Below, one piece after another: positions 58,539-64,000 of a stretch of DNA of 64,000 nucleotides. The notes under the pieces are model-generated. The model saw only the letters and a program-made list of their open reading frames with translations. It ran no database searches and was not told the origin of the DNA. The first letter of the stretch is position 1. The number at the start of each line of letters is the position of its first letter. This DNA is from Engelhardtia mirabilis (GTDB lineage: Bacteria; Planctomycetota; UBA1135; GCA-002686595): NCBI GenBank assembly GCA_007751255.1, contig CP036296.1, positions 2,914,001-2,978,000 on the forward strand, written 5' to 3'. The position numbers were made by a program, and so were the translations under genes.

Positions 58539-59636
58539 TCAGCGCGTCTCGATCGGCGAAGTGCTCGGCCGGATGACAGCGAAGGCGATCCCGTCCGGCG
58601 CTGCGCCCACCGGAAGGCGGTGTGCGACGACTCCGCGCTCCAGGTCGACCACGGCCACCTCGCCGGCGCCGATCAGGGAGACGTAGGCCCAGGTGCCGTC
58701 GGGAGAGAGGACGAAGCCGGTGGGGCCGCCGGGCACCGCGATGCGCTCCGTGATCTCGCGCGTGGTGGCGTCGCAGATCGTCAGCCGATCCTGTTCGGGC
58801 TCGGTCCAGTAGGCGGTCGCGCCGTCGGGTGCGAAGGCGATTCGAAAGGGAAAGCTCCCGGCGTCGATGGTCGCGGTGACCTCGCGTTTGGTGGTGTCGA
58901 CGATCGACAGGACGCCGCCCTTGCGGTGTCCGAGCCAGACCTCGCCGCCGTCGGGAGACAGGGCGATGGCTTCGGGTTCCGGAGCGGTGGCGACCGTGGT
59001 CAAGCCGCCGGGTCCGCTCGAGCCGGGCGCGGTGGAGAGGATCGAGAGGTCGTGGCTGGCGATGTTGGCCACGTAGATCAACTCGCGCTCGGCGTCGCGA
59101 GCGAGCATGTGGCCGATCGAGCCCCCGTGCCCGAGGATGCGGTCCACCGCTCCGGTGTCGAGGTCCAGGTGGGCAACGGCGCGATTGGCTTCGACCGTGA
59201 TCCATAGGCCGTCCCCCTCCCGCGCGATCCCGTGAGGTCGCGAGAGGGGAGTCAGGTCCATGACATGGGTCAGCTCGCCGGCCTCGAGGTCGACCACCGC
59301 AACCCGAGTTCCCGGCAGCGGTCCTCCGTAGAGGGTGACCCACGCGGTGCGACCGTCTTGCGACACCGCAACTTCGTGAGGCGTCTGCTCAACTTTGAAC
59401 TGAGCCCTTCGTTCGAGCGTCTGCCCGTCGATCACGGTCACCGAACTGTCGCCTTGGCCCAGCACGATCAGGCTCGATCCAGCCGGCGCGACGTTGGGGC
59501 GCGACTCGGCCGGCGACACAGCCGGCGACACAGCCGGCGACACGGCCGGCGAGACAACCGGGGCAGGCGTGGGCTGCTGGGCGGAGCCGGTGCCCAGGAG
59601 CAGCAGCGCGGAGGTCAGTGGGGCGAGACAGCACAT
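58539..59636 (-). CDS. secreted YncE-like beta-propeller protein with VSPA repeats
   Basis: 365 residues. The ATG at 59636 (AGGGA upstream) opens a signal sequence MCCLAPLTSALLLLGTGSAQQ. A linker of four VSPA tetrapeptides (encoded by 12-base tandem repeats near 59512-59555) follows. The rest is a propeller of YncE/YVTN-type repeats such as SVTVIDGQTLERRAQFKVEQTPHEVAVSQDGRTAWVTLYG, VAVVDLEAGEL, EAIALSPDGGEVWLGH and FVLSPDGTWAYVSLIGAGEVAVVDLERGVV. Binding or signalling role outside the cytoplasm; no enzymatic motif. It converges with the UPF0261 gene. Confidence 0.85.
   Translation of the reverse strand: MCCLAPLTSALLLLGTGSAQQPTPAPVVSPAVSPAVSPAVSPAESRPNVAPAGSSLIVLGQGDSSVTVIDGQTLERRAQFKVEQTPHEVAVSQDGRTAWVTLYGGPLPGTRVAVVDLEAGELTHVMDLTPLSRPHGIAREGDGLWITVEANRAVAHLDLDTGAVDRILGHGGSIGHMLARDAERELIYVANIASHDLSILSTAPGSSGPGGLTTVATAPEPEAIALSPDGGEVWLGHRKGGVLSIVDTTKREVTATIDAGSFPFRIAFAPDGATAYWTEPEQDRLTICDATTREITERIAVPGGPTGFVLSPDGTWAYVSLIGAGEVAVVDLERGVVAHRLPVGAAPDGIAFAVIRPSTSPIETR
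59511..59556. repeat. 12-base tandem repeat within the propeller gene
   Basis: Nearly four copies of the unit CCGGCGACACAG encoding VSPA on the minus strand. In-frame length variation would change only linker length. Confidence 0.7.
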
Positions 59637-59831
59637 GGGGATCCCTGGGAGTGAGCAGGTGGAACGGCGCCTGCTGCGCTGGGAAGGGCTCGCCATTTCT
59701 CGCGCGTCGCACGCAGAGCAACCCGGCACACACCGGACCGAGCGCTTCAGCGCAGATCCCGGACACCGGCCCGACCCGCTCGACCGAAGCTGTGACAGGA
59801 GTCGGCCGGGACGGCCGAGCCCACGCTCCCG

Positions 59832-61643
59832 TCAGAGGGTGCCGATGACGATGTCCAGGGCATTCGTCAGGGAGAGCGCGAAGGCGGCTGCGGAGAGGGC
59901 CTGTGCCGCGAGGGCCGTGCCGAGCAGCTCGCAGTCGTCCGGGATCGGCACCGCGAAGGGCTGGCCTGGCGCGGTCGAGACCAATACCGGCGGTGGCGCG
60001 AGACTGCAGAGCAAGGTGCCGATCGCGGTCGGCACGTTGACCGCGCCGGGGGACGTCGTGCTGATCGCGAGGACGTCCATGATGGAGTCGGGGACGAAGC
60101 TGGAGTGGTCCACGACAGGGTCCCAGGTCCCGCCGATGACGGGCCCGCTGGTCGATCCGGGGAGCAGGGCGCTCGGGTTCGGCGGACTGCCTAGCCGGAC
60201 GAGTTCGGACGCCGTGCTCGCAGGTGGTCCGGCGAGCAGCACCGCTGTTCGGTACTCGTGCAGTGCTGTGAGCAGCCGGCAACGCTGGCCGGGGGTCAGC
60301 ACCGCCGTGCTTGGGAAGATCCCACCGCTGCCGTGGTAGGACATCACGTTGGCCAGGATGTCGGCCTGTTGGGCGGGCGAGTAGCCCTGTTGCAGCGCGA
60401 AGGCGAGGAAGTTCTGGTCGTGCTGGGCCGCGGTGGTCGTCGGTTGCGGATCGGTGTCATCGACGGTGTCGTCGACGCAGTCGCCGTCGGTCGCGCCTCC
60501 ACAGCCGCACTCGGGCGCCTCGTGGTTTGCGTGGGTGTGCCGCAGGTCGAAGTAGTGCCCGAGCTCGTGCGCGAATCCGACACTTCCGTGCAGCGGGCCC
60601 GGGCCCAGGATGACGATGTCGTTTTGGTCCGTGGGGCAGGGCGGGGACGAGCAGATGGCGCCTGCGTCGCCACCGGTTGCATCCTTCAGAGAGTTGACGA
60701 GGTACACGTTGACGGCGTCGGTGCGCCACTTGAAGGCGGCCGGGTCCGCTTCGGCGGCATGCTCCATCGCGGCCTTCGACGCGACCAGCGGGTCGAACCA
60801 GGAACCGGGGACGCCCGGATCTTGGAGGTCGACGATCTCGTCCAGAACGAAGTTCAAGTTCGACGAGAGGTAGATCTCGTTCAGGTCGTCGAGCCAAGCG
60901 CAGATCGTCTGGTGGTTCCATTTGGCGTTCGGCGCCTGGGCGGGACCGAGGACGCGCTTGACCGAGACCCGCGCGAAGAGCGGCAGACCCAGGGGGTCCG
61001 AAGGTGGGCCGGTGCTGGGGCAGAACGCGAAGTCGTCGGTGGACGCCAGCCAGGGTGTGCTGGAGTAGGCGGAACCGTCGCCTGCCGGGGTGAAGGACCA
61101 CAGCCACGGGACCGATCCCGGGGTGGAGCCGGCGATCGAGACCCAGTACGGCGTGCCGCCGGCCAGGCTCAATGGGGTGGGCAGCAGCAGCTCGTACCGG
61201 GTCTCGGGGAAGGCCTTGGCGGGCCATGGTCCGGGGGCGAAGGGCACGGCCGAACCGGTCGGCGTGCGCAGGATGCAGGCATTCGTCGGGACTGTGTAGA
61301 TCAACGATCCCGGGACGCCGGCCGAGTCGGTCCAGAACTGGATCTCGAAGTCGGTGGAAGCGAGCCCGGCGGCCCAGACCCAATTGGTGCCGTCGTACGT
61401 CAGCTGTTCGTCGGGCGCCGTGCCCCACCAGGTCAAGCGGGTCAGCGCGCCGCTGCTGGGCAGGGAGAAGCTCTCCGCAAAGTGCTCGTCGGCTCCCAGA
61501 TCACTGGCGAAACCACCCGACCCGGCGTTGGGGTTGCAGCCTCCGGCTCCCTGTGCAGCGAGCGGAGCCGCCATGGGCATGCACACGACCAGGGCGAGCG
61601 CGATGCTGAACGAGCGAAACAGGTCGAGAAAGGTCGCGATCAT
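59832..61643 (-). CDS. secreted M43-like (pappalysin-type) zinc metalloprotease
   Basis: 603 residues. A signal peptide (FLDLFRSFSIALALVVCMPMAAPLAAQ) is followed by a beta-sandwich N-terminal domain (residues about 40-230). The protease domain has the long zinc motif HELGHYFDLRH (His359, Glu360, His363, His369) and a Met-turn NVMSYHG, so it is a metzincin of the M43 type. Cys pairs (CGCGG, SSPPC) lie around the active site. A C-terminal region of about 150 residues (from GPPASTASELVRLGSPPNP to the end) is a beta-rich module that I associate with planctomycete surface proteins. Secreted protease firm; substrate unknown. Confidence 0.87.
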   Translation of the reverse strand: MIATFLDLFRSFSIALALVVCMPMAAPLAAQGAGGCNPNAGSGGFASDLGADEHFAESFSLPSSGALTRLTWWGTAPDEQLTYDGTNWVWAAGLASTDFEIQFWTDSAGVPGSLIYTVPTNACILRTPTGSAVPFAPGPWPAKAFPETRYELLLPTPLSLAGGTPYWVSIAGSTPGSVPWLWSFTPAGDGSAYSSTPWLASTDDFAFCPSTGPPSDPLGLPLFARVSVKRVLGPAQAPNAKWNHQTICAWLDDLNEIYLSSNLNFVLDEIVDLQDPGVPGSWFDPLVASKAAMEHAAEADPAAFKWRTDAVNVYLVNSLKDATGGDAGAICSSPPCPTDQNDIVILGPGPLHGSVGFAHELGHYFDLRHTHANHEAPECGCGGATDGDCVDDTVDDTDPQPTTTAAQHDQNFLAFALQQGYSPAQQADILANVMSYHGSGGIFPSTAVLTPGQRCRLLTALHEYRTAVLLAGPPASTASELVRLGSPPNPSALLPGSTSGPVIGGTWDPVVDHSSFVPDSIMDVLAISTTSPGAVNVPTAIGTLLCSLAPPPVLVSTAPGQPFAVPIPDDCELLGTALAAQALSAAAFALSLTNALDIVIGTL

Positions 61644-61839
61644 TGTCGGCGTGGGTGCAGGAGCCGTGGGCGAGCTTCGCGCTCGAGTTCACCGCTGAGG
61701 GCGGCTAGCGCGGTCCTCGAGTGAGCCTAGCAGCCTCGATCGCCCGCACGGGGCGGCCGAGGCGGGCAGCACGCGCGGCCGAGCCAACGGTCCGCCGCGA
61801 CCCTCCCCGGGCCCGATCGGGGTCGGTCACCGCCCGCGC

Positions 61840-63123
61840 TCAATCGCGCTCGGCTGCCCGCAGCCCGGCCAGGGCCGTGACCAGGCCGAAGGCGAAGGCC
61901 AGGGAGAGCCCGATCCCGACTGCACGCACGCCTAGGCCCGGCGCGAGCAGAACCAGTCCGAGCCCCAGGCCCAGGCCTAGGAACTGCGCCACGCGGGCGA
62001 TCACGAGGATCCGCGCCCGTCGGGTGGCGAGGACGTACATCTTCGCGGTGGCGAAGAGGCTCGTGCCGACGATGCAGCCGACCATCGTGGCGAGCAGCGG
62101 CGCGGCATCGGCCCAGCGCTCACCCAGGAGCCACGGCACGAGTGAATCCGCCAAGAACCAGGTGGCGACGCCCGCGGCGAGCAAGGGCCCCGCCAGGGTC
62201 AGCATCAAACGCCTGCGTCCCGTGCGGCGCGCGGCCTCGGTCTCCGCGCGGCTGAACCAGTTGTAGGCGAGACGCCCGGCCAGGGGCGCCAGCAGTTGGT
62301 GCGGGACGGTCGCGAGGCGGTGAGCCTGGAAGAAGAGTCCCGCGCCGGCGGGGCCGCCGATGGCTCCCGCGGCGAGCACGAGCACCCGTGCGAAGCCCCC
62401 CTCGAGGGCGCCGTCGAGCCACACGTCCTTGGCCTCGTGTGCCAGGCCGGCCCAGTCGCGCGGCCGCAACCAACGCCAACGCACGGTGGGCAGGGCGCGC
62501 AGGCTGGCGAGGCCGATCAGGCCCACCAGAGCCAGGGCCAACTCGCGGGCGTAGAGCGCGGCCGCTCCCGCCCCCAAGAGTGCCAGCGCGACGGCCACGC
62601 CATGTCCGGCGAGCTGGGATCCGCTCTCGAGCACGCTCAAGCTGCGGTAGGCCATCTGCCGCTCGTGGAAGGCCTTGAGGTTCGACAGCAGGTGGGCGAG
62701 CAGGAGCGCTGCGAGCAGGACCCCCGCGGCCAGGTCCAGTTGACCGGCGACCAGGGTCCAACCCAAGGCCAGTAGCCCGCAGAAGATCGTCTCCTGGTAG
62801 AGGGCGTTCACGAACAGGTCGCGACGCTCGGGTGCGATGGCGCCGGCGCCGCGGGCGCCCTCGCGGATCACCAAGAGGCCCGTCCGCAGTGACAGCACGG
62901 CCAGCACCAGGCTCACGCTGGCCATCAGGAGCGCGAAGCGCCCGAAGCCCTCGGGGCTGATGTGCCGCACGAGGATCAGGTTCGCCCCGAAGGCGACCCC
63001 GCTCTGCACCACGCCGCCCGACAGCATCCAGCCGGCCTGCCGCACCGCGTCCCTACGGGTCGGGAGGCCGGTGGTCTCCACCTGGCCTTCGCGCACGGGG
63101 GCCTTGGCGACCAGGGTGCCCAT
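61840..63123 (-). CDS. polysaccharide flippase (Wzx/MOP superfamily)
   Basis: 427 residues with about 12 hydrophobic helices (for example GWMLSGGVVQSGVAFGANLILV, ALLMASVSLVLAVLSL, GVLLAALLLAHLLSNL, LMLTLAGPLLAAGVATWF, VLLAPGLGVRAVGIGLSLAFAFGLVTALAG). The N-terminal ANLILVRHISPEGFGRFALLMAS is typical for Wzx/RfbX-type proteins that flip undecaprenyl-linked repeat units. The ATG at 63123 (AGGC upstream) lies five bases after the stop of the sulfotransferase gene, indicating one transcript. It belongs functionally with the polymerase and glycosyltransferases of the surface-polysaccharide locus, although it is transcribed on the opposite strand. Confidence 0.85.
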   Translation of the reverse strand: MGTLVAKAPVREGQVETTGLPTRRDAVRQAGWMLSGGVVQSGVAFGANLILVRHISPEGFGRFALLMASVSLVLAVLSLRTGLLVIREGARGAGAIAPERRDLFVNALYQETIFCGLLALGWTLVAGQLDLAAGVLLAALLLAHLLSNLKAFHERQMAYRSLSVLESGSQLAGHGVAVALALLGAGAAALYARELALALVGLIGLASLRALPTVRWRWLRPRDWAGLAHEAKDVWLDGALEGGFARVLVLAAGAIGGPAGAGLFFQAHRLATVPHQLLAPLAGRLAYNWFSRAETEAARRTGRRRLMLTLAGPLLAAGVATWFLADSLVPWLLGERWADAAPLLATMVGCIVGTSLFATAKMYVLATRRARILVIARVAQFLGLGLGLGLVLLAPGLGVRAVGIGLSLAFAFGLVTALAGLRAAERD

Positions 63124-63128
63124 GGGGC

Positions 63129-64000
63129 CTAGACGTAGCCGAAGGACCGACGCAGGGGCGCGGTCGCAGTCCACACGAAGCTGCGCGCGGCCGCGGGCAG
63201 GCGTTCGCGCCAGGATTCATCCAGGCGCACGTTGGCGGTGCCCCAGCGCATCTGGTTGCCGGACACGGCGTGGTTCTCGGTCCGGCGGAAGTCCTCAAGG
63301 GATTCCTCCAGGCCCTCGAGCCCGAGCCACTCGCCGAGACCGGCCAGGGTCGCCCGGGGATCGCCGGCCAGGTCCTCGTAGCGCAGTCGCCGCACGGCCC
63401 CCGCGGGCAGGGCGCGCTCGCAGACCGCGCGCATCAACGCGTTCTCGATCAGCCAGCGCGCCGTGAAGCGCGCCACGCGCTGGGGCGAGAGCCCGCCCGC
63501 GTCGCGGGTCATCGAGTGGACGAAGGCCCGCGGATCCTTGGTCAGGTGCACGACGCGCAGGTCGAAGCGGTCGCTGGCCGCGAGCCACAGCAGACGGTAC
63601 GGGTCCTTGGAGGCGTCGATCAGCCAGCGCACCTGTCCGCCGCGCCGCGCTTCGGCTTGGGGTAGGACGCGTTCGAGTAGTTCCGCAGTGCGTGCGGCGT
63701 ACTCGGTTGCGAGCCCCCTGTGCTCACCCAGCGGCCGGCCCGCGAGCAGGTCGCGTACGTGGTCGGTGCGAATCACCCGGCCGAAGCCGTGGGCGTCACG
63801 GAAGTGGTGCAGCGGCGCGGGGCCCCGCTCGAAGGCGCGGCCCTCGGTCAGCGGCGCCCAGAAGTCGCACTCGTCCAGGAACCGGCCGCAGCCGCAAGGA
63901 TCGCGGTGTTCCTCGAGCTCCCAGGGCAGCACTTGCAGCTCGCCCACGCTCCAGGCCTCGGCGTGGCTGCCCAGGAGCAGATCCAGCAGGGTCGATCCAC
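63129..64000 (-). CDS. sulfotransferase, N-terminus beyond the window edge
   Basis: The visible part (about 290 residues) is the C-terminal bulk of a PAPS-dependent sulfotransferase. At the right edge the minus-strand frame reads GSTLLDLLLGSHAEAWSVGELQ, the end of the 5'-phosphosulfate loop. Further on are CGCGRFLDECDFW, WLIDASKDPYRLLWLAAS, VVHLTKDPRAFVHSMTRD (3'-phosphate binding) and LRYEDLAGDPRATLAGLGEWLGL. Sulfation of the polysaccharide made by the neighbouring genes is the natural inference; a lipid or protein acceptor is possible. It is immediately upstream of the flippase gene. Identification is firm; acceptor unknown. Confidence 0.88.
   Translation of the reverse strand, partial: GSTLLDLLLGSHAEAWSVGELQVLPWELEEHRDPCGCGRFLDECDFWAPLTEGRAFERGPAPLHHFRDAHGFGRVIRTDHVRDLLAGRPLGEHRGLATEYAARTAELLERVLPQAEARRGGQVRWLIDASKDPYRLLWLAASDRFDLRVVHLTKDPRAFVHSMTRDAGGLSPQRVARFTARWLIENALMRAVCERALPAGAVRRLRYEDLAGDPRATLAGLGEWLGLEGLEESLEDFRRTENHAVSGNQMRWGTANVRLDESWRERLPAAARSFVWTATAPLRRSFGYV

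Noticed and set aside
59511..59556. Possible CRISPR-like repeats
   Set aside because: The units are 12 bases, contiguous without spacers and encode VSPA in a protein linker.

Overview
The window is uniformly GC-rich chromosomal DNA from a Gram-negative-type bacterium. It has lipoproteins, Sec signal peptides and an outer-membrane-type beta-barrel. The best guess is a planctomycete (Planctomycetota). This inference rests on the style of the secreted proteins (M43-type metalloprotease with a long C-terminal extension, DUF6268-like barrel, GxDLY/SGNH protein), an unusual sigma factor and sparse operon structure; no rRNA or other marker here settles it. No tRNA, rRNA, CRISPR array, prophage or complete insertion sequence was found.

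Region 1 (1-12.8 kb) is housekeeping, nearly all on the minus strand: partial rlmN, a DHH phosphoesterase, the protein quality-control set tig-clpP-clpX, and the 2-oxoglutarate dehydrogenase complex in order E1-E2-E3. A sirtuin with the class III (desuccinylase-type) Tyr/Arg pair is divergent from the E1 gene. Region 2 (12.7-20.7 kb) mixes an SGNH-like protein lacking its catalytic residues, a thioesterase, a Nudix hydrolase, ettA, an ALDH7-type aldehyde dehydrogenase and a TIR-sigma factor fusion. It also carries three fold-back elements, one of them a 55-bp near-perfect stem.

Region 3 (20.7-33.4 kb) holds an M28 peptidase whose start codon is buried in a hairpin, a large lipoprotein and an ankyrin protein. 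It then has an aerobic benzoyl-CoA module (boxC-boxB with a divergent BoxR/BzdR-type regulator), a cytochrome b562-like protein, a class II HDAC-like deacetylase and an outer-membrane barrel.

Region 4 (33.4-64 kb) is a surface-polysaccharide locus. Its genes are a priming sugar-phosphate transferase, carbamoyltransferase, methyltransferase, GDP-mannose-3,5-epimerase-like enzyme, two GT4 glycosyltransferases, nucleotide-sugar dehydrogenase, AsnB-type amidotransferase, Wzy-like polymerase, flippase and sulfotransferase. An accessory block (36.4-46.4 kb) interrupts it, with a 1044-residue KAP P-loop NTPase carrying an N-terminal nucleotide-processing-like domain and TPRs, a divergent 1011-residue protein of unknown function, a pyruvate-oxidase-like enzyme, a DUF502 protein and a lower-GC secreted coiled-coil protein. 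The KAP gene and the coiled-coil gene look less GC-rich than their surroundings.

The most unusual items are the TIR-sigma fusion, the KAP NTPase block, the fold-back elements, a recurring 13-bp palindrome (GGAAG-N3-YTTCC type) in four intergenic regions, and hairpins that enclose start codons.
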